Assembly (NCBI GenBank): GCA_000620545.1
Contig: JIBA01000012.1
Span: 310,001 to 374,000 of the forward strand
Reading direction: 5' to 3'
Length of the DNA stretch: 64,000 nt
Origin: Intrasporangiaceae bacterium URHB0013
GTDB taxonomy: Bacteria > Actinomycetota > Actinomycetes > Actinomycetales > Dermatophilaceae
A program made the translations under genes and the position numbers. Under the pieces are notes generated by a model that searched no databases, was not told the DNA's origin, and was given only the letters and a program-made list of their open reading frames with translations. Within the stretch, counting starts at the first letter, position 1. Each line of letters opens with the position of its first letter. Positions 19,014-26,809 of this stretch are shown here, piece by piece.

Positions 19014-20718
19014 GACCGGCACCGAGCTGCCGGATCGCGCGGACCTGCCCGACGACGACGGCGCGAGCGCGCCCGGCTTCCCCCAGGGCGTCGGCTTCGT
19101 CGACGACGAGTCCGAGGACGGCACGAGCGCGTATGCCGTGTCGGCGCCTCCCCCGGCCACGGCGCAGTCCGCTCCCGGACAGGAGCGCGACGCGGATGAC
19201 TCGGCGTCGCTCGGCCGGCGACTCGCCGATGCGCGGAGCCGGGTCCGGCCGTGGTCGGCCTGGACGCTGCGCGCCAAGCTCGTCGCCTCGATGCTCGCCC
19301 TCTTCACCGTGCTCAGCCTCGCCACCGGCGCCTTCACCGTCGTCGCCCTCGACCGGCAGCTGACGGGTCAGGTCGACGACCAGCTGCGCACGTCGGTCGC
19401 GCAGATGGTCAACGGCCGACCCTTCGACTCCGGGCTCGACGCCGGCGTGAGTGATGGCCCCAGGGGGCCCGGCGACGAGGGTCTCGTCGCGTTCCTCCCG
19501 ACGACGCCGTCGGCCGACGTTCCCACCGCGAGCGGGGTCGCCTCGTCCGCCGGCCGCCAGCGGGTGCGTCTGTCGACGACCCAGCTGGCCCAGCTCAGCT
19601 CGGCAGGGCTGGGACCGCAGCCCAGCACGGTCACCATCGACGGTCTCGGGCCCTACCGGCTCGTGGCGGCGGCGGGCTCTCTCATCAACCGCCAGGCACG
19701 CACCGCCACGAACGGCACGTTCGTCGTCGGTCTGCAGATGGCGCAGCAGCAGCGCACCGTGCAGCAGATGGCGATCCTCGCGATCAGCACCGTGGCCGCG
19801 GGCATCATCCTCGTGGCCCTGCTCGGGACGTGGCTCGTGCGCCGCAACCTCGAGCCGCTCCGGCGCCTCGCCGCGACGGCGACGAAGGTCTCGCAGACAC
19901 CGCTCGACTCCGGCAAGGTCGCCCTCGCCGAGCGGGTCGACCCCGCAGACACCGACACGCGTACCGAGGTCGGGCAGGTCGGGGCCGCCTTCAACGAGAT
20001 GCTCGACCACGTCGACGAGGCACTCAACGCGCGACACCAGAGCGAGCAGCGGGTGCGGCAGTTCGTCGCCGACGCCTCGCACGAGCTGCGGACGCCGCTC
20101 GCCTCCATCAAGGGGTACGCCGAGCTGTCGCGTCGCGAGCCGGAGCCCGTGCCTCCCACGGTGACCCACGCGATGGGCCGTATCGAGTCGGAGGCCAACC
20201 GGATGAGCTCGCTCGTCGAGGACCTGCTCCTGCTCGCACGCCTCGACGCAGGCCGCCCGCTCCAGGAGGGGCCGGTCGACATGTCGATGCTCGTCATCAA
20301 TGCGGTGAGCGACGCGCACGCTGCCTCGCCCGGTCACCGGTGGGACCTCGACCTGCCACCAGAGCCCGTCGAGGTGACCGGAGACGGTGCCCGACTGCAC
20401 CAGGTGGTGGCCAACCTCCTGGCCAACGCACGGACGCACACCCCCGACGGCACGCGCGTCACGACGTCGGTGCGCCCCGAGGGTGAGTGGGTACGAGTGG
20501 CCGTCCACGACGACGGACCCGGTGTGCCGGAGAGCTTGCAGCCCAACGTCTTCGAGCGCTTCGCCCGTGGTGACGACGCCCGCGTGCGAGCCGGCGGGAG
20601 CACCGGCCTCGGGCTCTCGATCGTCGCGGCCGTGAGCAAGGCCCACGGGGGACGGGTCGAGCTCGACAGCCGTCCCGGCGACACGACCTTCAGCCTGCTC
20701 CTGCCCGCTGCCCCCTGA
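18991..20718 (+). CDS. PhoR-like membrane sensor histidine kinase
   Basis: A 575-residue kinase. An acidic, Pro-rich N-terminal cytoplasmic tail of about 85 residues precedes TM1 (KLVASMLALFTVLSLATGAFTVV), an extracytoplasmic sensor domain of about 150 residues, TM2 (ILAISTVAAGIILVALLGTW), and HAMP. HisKA has DASHELRTPLASIKGYAE with His364. The ATPase has NLLANARTHTP, HDDGPGVP and GSTGLGLSI. It starts at ATG 18991, preceded by AGGAG 8 nt upstream inside the regulator gene, so translation is coupled. Its partner is the PhoP-like regulator. The sensed signal is unknown, but the sensor loop faces the envelope. A strong hairpin terminator follows. Confidence 0.92.
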   Translation: MSSSRPPETGTELPDRADLPDDDGASAPGFPQGVGFVDDESEDGTSAYAVSAPPPATAQSAPGQERDADDSASLGRRLADARSRVRPWSAWTLRAKLVASMLALFTVLSLATGAFTVVALDRQLTGQVDDQLRTSVAQMVNGRPFDSGLDAGVSDGPRGPGDEGLVAFLPTTPSADVPTASGVASSAGRQRVRLSTTQLAQLSSAGLGPQPSTVTIDGLGPYRLVAAAGSLINRQARTATNGTFVVGLQMAQQQRTVQQMAILAISTVAAGIILVALLGTWLVRRNLEPLRRLAATATKVSQTPLDSGKVALAERVDPADTDTRTEVGQVGAAFNEMLDHVDEALNARHQSEQRVRQFVADASHELRTPLASIKGYAELSRREPEPVPPTVTHAMGRIESEANRMSSLVEDLLLLARLDAGRPLQEGPVDMSMLVINAVSDAHAASPGHRWDLDLPPEPVEVTGDGARLHQVVANLLANARTHTPDGTRVTTSVRPEGEWVRVAVHDDGPGVPESLQPNVFERFARGDDARVRAGGSTGLGLSIVAAVSKAHGGRVELDSRPGDTTFSLLLPAAP

Positions 20719-20737
20719 CGCGAAGCCCCGCATCGAA

Positions 20738-20794
20738 CGCGGCGCCCGGTCTCGAGCTCACTGCCGTGCGGCGGTGTGCGAGACGGGCGCCGCG
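20738..20794 (+). terminator. Long hairpin terminator after the two-component operon
   Basis: CGCGGCGCCCG(G)TCTCG at 20738-20754 pairs with CGAGACGGGCGCCGCG at 20779-20794: 16 base pairs with a single bulged G and a 24-nt loop. It lies 20 nt after the kinase stop and separates that operon from the glycosyltransferase promoter. Confidence 0.8.
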
Positions 20795-20858
20795 TCGGTG
20801 CAGCCGGCCGCACCGGACCGGAGCCGACGAGGACTCTCATCAGCCCGCCCCAGTCGCG

Positions 20859-20897
20859 TCATAGCAAGCGCACAGACCCCGGTTCGACGGTAGGGGC
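20859..20897 (+). promoter_or_regulatory. PhoP-box-like leaderless promoter of the membrane glycosyltransferase gene
   Basis: TCATAGC (20859) and GCACAGA (20870) form a 7-4-7 direct repeat; a weaker third copy, CCCCAGT, lies at 20848. The box ends 21 nt before ATG 20898, and GACGGT occupies -12 to -7. The 18 bases GTAGGGGCATGGACACGA spanning the start are identical to those at the start of the gene at 28841. Confidence 0.7.
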
Positions 20898-22976
20898 ATG
20901 GACACGATGACCCTCACCACCACGGGAACCGGCCCGGCGGGCAGCAGCGCACCGGCGCCCGCAGGGCCGGGCGACCCCGGACCCCGGACCATGCAGCCGC
21001 CCGTCGAACGAACGGGTCGTCCGGGTCGGCTCCAGCGCCTCTGGCGCGGTGCCGACGTGGACCCGCCGTGGGCTCGCCCGGCTCTCCTGGTCGTGCTGCT
21101 CGTCACGCTCGTGCTCTACACGTGGAACCTCACCGCGAGCGGCTACGCCAACTCGTTCTACTCCGCCGCGGTGCAGGCCGGGAGCGAGAGCTGGAAGGCC
21201 TTCTTCTTCGGCAGCTCCGACGCCGCGAGCTCGATCACCGTCGACAAGCCTCCGGCCTCCCTCTGGGTGATGGCCCTGTCGGTGCGGGTCCTCGGCCTCA
21301 GCTCCTTCGCGATCCTGCTGCCGCAGGCCCTCATGGGCGTCGCGACGGTCGGTGTCGTGTTCACGACCCTCAAGCGCCACTTCGGCGCGGCGGCGGGCCT
21401 CATCGCCGGCGTCGTCGTCGCGCTGACACCGGTCGCGGCGCTCATGTTCACCTTCAACAACCCCGACGCGCTCCTGACGCTCCTCATGGCGCTGGGCGCG
21501 TGGGCCACGATGAAGGCCATCGAGCAGGCCTCGCCCAGGTGGATGGTGATCGTCGGTGTCCTCATCGGCCTCGGCTTCCTCACCAAGACCCTCCAGGTCC
21601 TCCTCGTCGTGCCCTTCTTCGGCCTGGCCTACCTCGTCGCGGCTCCGACGACCCTGCGAAGGCGCATCGTCCACTCGCTCCTCGCCGTTGCTGCGATGGT
21701 GCTGTCGGCGGGGTGGTGGGTCGCGATCGTCGAGCTCATCCCGGCCTCGGCGCGCCCGTACATCGGTGGCAGCCAGACCAACTCGTTCCTCGAGCTGACC
21801 TTCGGCTACAACGGCCTGGGTCGCCTCAACGGGGACGAGACCGGCTCGGTGGGTGGCGGCGCCGCCGCCGGTGGCGGTACCTGGGGGTCGACCGGCCTCC
21901 TCCGGATGTTCTCCTCCAGCGTCGGGGACCAGGTCTCGTGGCTCATCCCGAGTGCCCTCATCCTGCTGGCGGCCGGGCTCTGGCTCCGCGGCCGTCGCCC
22001 GCGCACCGACCTGCGCCGTGCCGCCTACCTCGTGTGGGGCGGCTGGCTCGTCGTGACGATGCTCGTCTTCTCCTTCATGGCCGGCATCTTCCACGAGTAC
22101 TACACCGTGGCGCTCGCCCCCGCGATCGGCGCCGTCGTCGGCATGGGCGCGGTCGAGGCCTGGCAGCGTCGCTCCGGCGCGGTCGGCGCGATCATCCTCG
22201 CCGCGGCGACCGCCGCGGCAGCGACGTGGGGCTTCATCCTCCTCTCCCGCACGACCGCCTACGGCGACTGGCTGCGTATCTCGGTGCTCGCGGTCGGCAT
22301 GGCCGCGGCGCTGCTCGTCCTCGCGACCCGCTGGATGCACGCCCGGGCCGTCCCGTTCGTCCTCGCAGCGGCGCTCGTTGCCGGGCTTGCCGGCCCCGGC
22401 ACGTATGCCGTGTCGACGACGGCACAGGGCCACAGCGGCTCGATCGTGACCGCCGGCCCCGCGGGCTCGAGCCGTGGTCCCGGTGGCAGGGGCGGCACCC
22501 CACCGCAGGTGCCGGGCCAGACGGGCACCAACGGGACGACGCAGCAGGGCGCCACGGGCCCCGTGCCGGGGGCACCGCAGACGGGCGGCGCCGGTGGCGG
22601 CATGGGCGGTCTGCTCGACGCCTCGGCTCCGAGCACCGCGGTCGTCGCGGCCCTCTCGGCGGACGCCGACCGCTACACGTGGGTTGCCGCGGCGGTCGGC
22701 TCGCAGACGGCGGCCGGTCTCCAGCTCGGCACGCAGCTCCCGATCATGGCCATCGGCGGCTTCAACGGGTCGGACCCGAGCCCGACGCTCGCGCAGTTCC
22801 AGCAGTACGTCGCAGCCGGGCAGGTGCACTACTTCGCCGGCGGGGGAAGGGGTTTCGGCAACCAGAACGGTGGCAGCAGCGCCTCGTCGGAGATCAGCTC
22901 ATGGGTTCAGGAGAACTTCACCGCCGTGACGATCGACGGCTCGACGTTCTACGACCTGACGCAGCCTCTCCAGTGA
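20898..22976 (+). CDS. GT39/ArnT-like polytopic membrane glycosyltransferase
   Basis: The 692-residue protein has a Pro/Gly-rich cytoplasmic start and then about a dozen transmembrane helices. The first periplasmic loop shows YANSFYSAAVQAGSESWKAF and SSITVDKPPASLWVMALS, the D-x-KPP motif of the GT-C fold PMT/ArnT-type enzymes that use polyprenyl-phosphate sugars. TFNNPDALLTLLMALGAW is also typical. The C-terminal about 180 residues are extracytoplasmic, with a Gly-rich linker and a globular part ending GSTFYDLTQPLQ. Homologs are annotated YkcB or mannosyl-transferases. The next gene, GtrA, overlaps it. The acceptor is unknown; envelope glycosylation is inferred. ATG 20898 is supported by the promoter spacing; ATG 20907 is an alternative. 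Confidence 0.87.
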   Translation: MDTMTLTTTGTGPAGSSAPAPAGPGDPGPRTMQPPVERTGRPGRLQRLWRGADVDPPWARPALLVVLLVTLVLYTWNLTASGYANSFYSAAVQAGSESWKAFFFGSSDAASSITVDKPPASLWVMALSVRVLGLSSFAILLPQALMGVATVGVVFTTLKRHFGAAAGLIAGVVVALTPVAALMFTFNNPDALLTLLMALGAWATMKAIEQASPRWMVIVGVLIGLGFLTKTLQVLLVVPFFGLAYLVAAPTTLRRRIVHSLLAVAAMVLSAGWWVAIVELIPASARPYIGGSQTNSFLELTFGYNGLGRLNGDETGSVGGGAAAGGGTWGSTGLLRMFSSSVGDQVSWLIPSALILLAAGLWLRGRRPRTDLRRAAYLVWGGWLVVTMLVFSFMAGIFHEYYTVALAPAIGAVVGMGAVEAWQRRSGAVGAIILAAATAAAATWGFILLSRTTAYGDWLRISVLAVGMAAALLVLATRWMHARAVPFVLAAALVAGLAGPGTYAVSTTAQGHSGSIVTAGPAGSSRGPGGRGGTPPQVPGQTGTNGTTQQGATGPVPGAPQTGGAGGGMGGLLDASAPSTAVVAALSADADRYTWVAAAVGSQTAAGLQLGTQLPIMAIGGFNGSDPSPTLAQFQQYVAAGQVHYFAGGGRGFGNQNGGSSASSEISSWVQENFTAVTIDGSTFYDLTQPLQ

Positions 22977-23500
22977 CGACCATGTCGGTCTCCACGTCGG
23001 TGGCGCGAATCCGCCTCTCCCAACAACTCATCCGCTTCGCCGGCGTGGGAGTGCTCTCCACCGCCCTGCACCTCGGCCTCTTCGCGGGCCTGGTGCGGGG
23101 CGGTGCCCCGTCCCAGCTGGCCAACGGCGTGTCCCTCGTCATCGCGACAGTCCTCAACACAGGGCTCAACCGGGCGTGGACGTTCGGGGTCTCGGGTCGC
23201 CGCAACCTCGTGGCGCACCATGGCCAGGCGCTCGTCATCTTCGCCATCACGTATGCCGCCACGACCGTTGCGCTCGCGGTGCTCGGTGCGCTGGCCCCCA
23301 GCGCCGGGACGCTCGTGCAGACCCTCGTCGTCGCGGTGGCCAACGTGCTGTCGACCGCCCTCCGGTTCGTCGCGATGCGTCGCTGGATCTTCCGCGCGCC
23401 GGCAGTCACCACCACCGGCCCGGCCAGCGGACCGACGGACGGCCACGACACGGCATACGCCGGCGATGGTGCGCTGGTCCGCCCGCGGGGAGAGCCGTGA
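22973..23500 (+). CDS. GtrA-family membrane protein
   Basis: A 175-residue protein with four transmembrane helices. LIRFAGVGVLSTALHLGLFAGLVRGG and ANGVSLVIATVLNTGLNRAWTFG are the classic GtrA signature, followed by two more helices and RFVAMRRWIFRA. GtrA proteins are thought to help flip or deliver polyprenyl-phosphate-linked sugars, which fits the adjacent GT-C glycosyltransferase. The GTG at 22973 overlaps the previous stop as GTGA; ATG 22982 in the same frame is an equally possible start. The C-terminal 40 residues are a polar tail unlike the rest of the family. Confidence 0.88.
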   Translation: MTTMSVSTSVARIRLSQQLIRFAGVGVLSTALHLGLFAGLVRGGAPSQLANGVSLVIATVLNTGLNRAWTFGVSGRRNLVAHHGQALVIFAITYAATTVALAVLGALAPSAGTLVQTLVVAVANVLSTALRFVAMRRWIFRAPAVTTTGPASGPTDGHDTAYAGDGALVRPRGEP

Positions 23501-23526
23501 GGCGACCCGCCGGACCGGCTGATGCC

Positions 23527-24624
23527 CTAGTCGTGGTCCTCGGCGGCGGCGCACGCCTCCCACCACGGGTCCTGGTGGGAGGCGATGACCTCGCCGATGT
23601 CGCTGTCGCTCAACTGGATCCGCGCACCCACGCGCGGCGCCACCAGGCGCACATCGCGCTGGGCGGCAGCCCGACGCGCCCGGCGGATCGGCTCGCTCCA
23701 CCAGTGGGTCGCGAGGTTGAAGGTGGCCCAGTGGATGGGCAGCAGCACCGACTCGGTCTCGCCCTTGTTGACGTCGAGATGCGCCTCGACCGCCTCCTCG
23801 GGGTTGAGGTGGATGTCGGGCCAGTGCACGCTGTACGCGCCGATCGGGATGATCGTGAGGTCGAACGGGCCGAGGTCGGCGCCGATGTCGGCGTAGCGGT
23901 GCGTCGGCCCCGAGTCGCCCCCGAAGAAGACCGCGTGGCGCGGTCCGCGCAGTGACCAGGCGGCCCACAGCGTCTGGTTGCGCACGAAGCCACGGCCGGA
24001 GAAGTGCCGGGCCTCGGTGCACGTGACGCGGATGCCCGCGATCTCGGTCTCCTCTCGCCAGTCGAGGCTCGTGATGCGCCCCGTGGGCACGCCCCACGAC
24101 CGCAGGTGCTCGTCGACCCCGAGCGGCACGACGTAGTGGGGACGGTGCGTGCGCTCGAGCTGCATGATCGACGGCTCGTCGAGGTGGTCGTAGTGGTCGT
24201 GGCTGATGACGACCGCGTCGAGGCGAGGGATCTCGGCGATGCGGCCCGGGACCGGGTGCAACCGCTTGGGACCGGCGACGAGGGACGGCGAGGCTCGCTT
24301 GCCGAAGACGGGGTCGAGCAGGAAGCGTCGTCCGTCGAGCTCGACGACGCTCGACGCGTGGCCGTACCACGTGACCGCCAGGTCGGCGGGCTCCTGCGGG
24401 TGTCGCGGCGGCACGAGCGGCACGGTGCCGCGCGGTCGCCCGCGGCCGAACTCGCGGACCATCGTCGCGAGCATGCTGCCCGGTCCCTCGGCCTCGGACG
24501 TCGCAACGACGTGCGTCGGCTCGTGCGACCGGAACTCGCCGTCGCGGTAGTTCGGCGACGCGGTGGCGCGCGAACGCTGGGTCGCGGTCGACGCACCCAT
24601 CCGGCGGAGGATCGGGAGCTGCAC
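23527..24624 (-). CDS. Metallo-beta-lactamase-fold hydrolase, NAPE-PLD/UlaG-like (copy 1)
   Basis: This 365-residue enzyme has VTWYGHASSVVELDGRRFLLDPVF, the metal motif VVISHDHYDHLDEPSIMQLE, then GVDEHLRSWGVP, FFGGDSGPTHRYADIGADLGPFDLTIIPIGAY and LLPIHWATFNLATHWWSEPIRR. This order matches N-acylphosphatidylethanolamine phospholipase D-like and MBL-fold lipid hydrolases. The substrate is unknown. The GTG at 24624 is chosen because AGGAGA lies 6 nt upstream on the minus strand. It is the paralog of the next gene and follows it on the same strand 127 bp downstream, so this looks like a tandem duplication. Confidence 0.85.
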   Translation of the reverse strand: MQLPILRRMGASTATQRSRATASPNYRDGEFRSHEPTHVVATSEAEGPGSMLATMVREFGRGRPRGTVPLVPPRHPQEPADLAVTWYGHASSVVELDGRRFLLDPVFGKRASPSLVAGPKRLHPVPGRIAEIPRLDAVVISHDHYDHLDEPSIMQLERTHRPHYVVPLGVDEHLRSWGVPTGRITSLDWREETEIAGIRVTCTEARHFSGRGFVRNQTLWAAWSLRGPRHAVFFGGDSGPTHRYADIGADLGPFDLTIIPIGAYSVHWPDIHLNPEEAVEAHLDVNKGETESVLLPIHWATFNLATHWWSEPIRRARRAAAQRDVRLVAPRVGARIQLSDSDIGEVIASHQDPWWEACAAAEDHD

Positions 24625-24750
24625 GGTCTTCTCCTGCCTGTCGTGCCTCACGGCTCGGGCGCCACGCGAGTGCGGTCTGCCGTCATTCTGCTCCAGCGTC
24701 GGGCGGGCCGCCCGAGTTCCCGGTGGTCGTGTGCCGCCGGACCAGGCTCG

Positions 24751-26067
24751 TCAGTCTCGGTCCTCCGGAGCCGCACACTCCTCCCACCACGGCTCGGAGT
24801 GGGCGGCCGCGACTGCGGCGGCGTCACCGGTCGTGAGGTCGACACGCTCGCCGACCCGGGGGAAGGCGACGGGGACCCTGGCCTCGAGGGCGGCACGGCG
24901 GATGCGGCGTACGGGCTCGGCCCACCAGTGCATCGAGAGGTTGAAGGTGGCCCAGTGGATCGGGACGAGGAGGGACTGGCCGGCGGCCGTCTGCACCGTT
25001 CGTGTCGTCACGGTGGGGTCGCCCTCCTCATGGGTCCCGCCCGGGGTGTCGATGCGCTGGTCGCCCTCGATGAAGTCGTCGGCGATGCCTGCGGCGTCCG
25101 CCGTCAGGGCGTGGGCCTCGTCGCCGATGCGGTTGACGTCGCGGTGGGCCGCCAGCGCCTGCTCGGGGTCCATGTGAATATCGGGCCAGAACGTGTCGTA
25201 GGCCCCGATGGGCATCAGGGTGACGTCGAAGGGGCCGAGGTCGGCGCCGATGGCGGCGAAGCGCTTGGACGTCCCCGAGTCGCCGGCGAAGTAGGCGGAG
25301 TGGCGCGGGCCGTGCAGGGCCCAGCCCGCCCAGAGCGTCTGGCTGTCGACGATCCCGCGCCCGGAGTTGTGCCTCGCCTCGGTGCAGGTGAGCCGGATAC
25401 CCGCCACCTCGGTCTCGCCGCGCCAGTCGAGGGCGGTGATCCGAGACTCCGGGACACCCCAGGTGAGCAGGTGGGCGTTGACGCCGAGGGGCACGACGTA
25501 GTGCGGGCGGTGGGTCTGTTCGAGCCGCGCGATCGAGGGCTGGTCGAGGTGGTCGTAGTGGTCGTGGCTGAGGAGCACCGCGTCGATGCCCGGGAGGTCG
25601 GCGATCGACCCCGGGACGCGGTGCAGGCGCTTGGGCCCCGTGTGCCGGATGGGTGACACGCGCTCGCTGAAGACCGGGTCGATGAGGAAGCGGGCCCCGT
25701 CGATTTCGAGGACGCTCGTCGCGTGGCCGTACCACGTGACGGCGAGGTCTCCGGGCTGGTGCGGCGGTCGCGCCGTGAGAACGGGGACCGTCCCGGCCGG
25801 CCGGCCCCGGCCGCTGACCCGGAGGGCGGCGATGAGGGCACCCGTCTGCGCCCGTACGCGTGGGCGCAGGGACGGCTCCTCACCCTCGAAGCGGCGGTTC
25901 CTGAAGTTCGGGGAGTTCTCTACGAGGGGCCGGATCGACGCGGGGGAGGCCCCCATCCGGTTCATCACCCGGACGAACCGGCGTGCGTGGGTGCGTGAGG
26001 AGACCTTCTCGATGACCGACGAGAGCGCGCGGACGGACCGGCGGTCGGAGGTTCCGGGGCTGCGCAT
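24751..26067 (-). CDS. Metallo-beta-lactamase-fold hydrolase, NAPE-PLD/UlaG-like (copy 2, with insertion)
   Basis: A 438-residue paralog of the downstream gene: VTWYGHATSVLEIDGARFLIDPVF, VLLSHDHYDHLDQPSI, YFAGDSGTSKRFAAIGADLG and LLVPIHWATFNLSMHWWAEP align without gaps. It differs by an N-terminal basic extension of about 35 residues before the shared MGAS start. It also has an insertion of about 48 residues (DRNV-like region through TPGGTHEEGD and TVQTAAGQ) between the DPEQALAAHRDVN helix and the LLVPIHWA strand. The start at 26067 lies after AAAGG. Enzymatic residues are intact, so both copies should be active, perhaps on different lipids. Confidence 0.85.
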   Translation of the reverse strand: MRSPGTSDRRSVRALSSVIEKVSSRTHARRFVRVMNRMGASPASIRPLVENSPNFRNRRFEGEEPSLRPRVRAQTGALIAALRVSGRGRPAGTVPVLTARPPHQPGDLAVTWYGHATSVLEIDGARFLIDPVFSERVSPIRHTGPKRLHRVPGSIADLPGIDAVLLSHDHYDHLDQPSIARLEQTHRPHYVVPLGVNAHLLTWGVPESRITALDWRGETEVAGIRLTCTEARHNSGRGIVDSQTLWAGWALHGPRHSAYFAGDSGTSKRFAAIGADLGPFDVTLMPIGAYDTFWPDIHMDPEQALAAHRDVNRIGDEAHALTADAAGIADDFIEGDQRIDTPGGTHEEGDPTVTTRTVQTAAGQSLLVPIHWATFNLSMHWWAEPVRRIRRAALEARVPVAFPRVGERVDLTTGDAAAVAAAHSEPWWEECAAPEDRD

Positions 26068-26130
26068 CGGGGACCTTTCACGGGAGCGGAGGGGCCTGCT
26101 GAACGTACCCCGCTGCGAATCGGCGTCATC

Positions 26131-26151
26131 ATGGTGTTGACGTGACACCAC
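26131..26151. promoter_or_regulatory. Inverted repeat TGGTGT-N7-ACACCA upstream of the RHH gene
   Basis: TGGTGT (26132-26137) and ACACCA (26145-26150) form a dyad in the divergent gap, 22 bp before the RHH protein start and 65 bp before the MBL gene start. The half-site TGACACCAC (26143-26151) reappears as both arms of a longer palindrome inside the RHH gene at 26453-26479. Direct repeats GGCGTCAT flank the dyad at 26122 and 26155. Confidence 0.6.
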
Positions 26152-26172
26152 AATGGCGTCATAGTGATGCGC

Positions 26173-26733
26173 ATGGACATCACCGAGTACGTCGACGCAC
26201 TGCGTCGGGATCTCGCCCAAGCGGCCAGGGCGATGGGTCCGGAGACCGAGCAGGCCGCCGAGCGGATCGGCTTCGCCCTCGACTCCTCCGCCCGTCTCGC
26301 GCTGATGGATGCGCTCTCGCACGCTGCAGCGGAGATCACCAACGAGCTCGACGGCACCTCGGTCGAGGTTCGGCTGCAGGGCCGCGAGCCGGTCTTCGTC
26401 GTCGTGGGGGCCGGCCCGTCAGCCGTCGCCGACGACACCCAGGTCATCGACACCGCTGACACCACGGTGGTGTCAGCGGACGACGAGGGGGCCGAGACGT
26501 CGCGCATCACGTTGCGCCTCCCGGAGGCCCTCAAGGTGCGCGCCGAGGAGCTCGCGACCGGCCGCGGGCAGTCGCTCAACACCTGGATCGTCAACGCCGT
26601 CCGCGCCGCCACGGGGGCCGGGCTCCCGCCGATGCCCGGCTTCCCGCCGCTGCCGCCCGGCCCGCAGTTCGGGCCCGGCGCCCCCGGCCGCAACCGCTCC
26701 TCCAACAAGCGCGTCCAGGGCTGGGTCCGCTGA
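26173..26733 (+). CDS. Ribbon-helix-helix DNA-binding protein (HicB/Arc-like C-domain)
   Basis: The 186-residue protein has an N-terminal helical region (ITEYVDALRRDLAQAARAMGP, HAAAEITNELDGTSVEVRLQG). A canonical ribbon-helix-helix follows, ETSRITLRLPEALKVRAEEL and GRGQSLNTWIVNAVRAATG (about 115-155), and then a Pro/Gly-rich tail. RHH proteins bind DNA as dimers and often autoregulate. I see no adjacent toxin, so it is probably not half of a toxin-antitoxin pair. It is followed by the DUF4097 gene after 76 bp. ATG 26173 (MDITEYV) is used; GTG 26164 and ATG 26167 are in frame. Palindromes upstream and inside the gene are candidate binding sites. Confidence 0.8.
   Translation: MDITEYVDALRRDLAQAARAMGPETEQAAERIGFALDSSARLALMDALSHAAAEITNELDGTSVEVRLQGREPVFVVVGAGPSAVADDTQVIDTADTTVVSADDEGAETSRITLRLPEALKVRAEELATGRGQSLNTWIVNAVRAATGAGLPPMPGFPPLPPGPQFGPGAPGRNRSSNKRVQGWVR
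26453..26479. repeat. Perfect 13-bp-arm palindrome inside the RHH gene
   Basis: CCGCTGACACCAC (26453-26465), one central G, then GTGGTGTCAGCGG (26467-26479). The perfect dyad sits in coding sequence for the linker DTADTTVVSADD just before the RHH domain. It shares TGACACCAC with the upstream dyad at 26131-26151. It could be an intragenic operator or simply a stable mRNA hairpin. Confidence 0.7.
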
Positions 26734-26809
26734 CCCGCACGGACCGCACGGACGTTCACCCACGACATCGCACCGACCTCACGACCATCACCGAGCAAGG
26801 GGACATCCC

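Noticed and set aside
20883-20897. TAGGGG as the -10 element of the 20898 and 28841 genes
   Set aside because: It would place the transcription start inside the coding region. GACSGT, shared with the 18136 promoter where TAGGGG is absent, is the better candidate.
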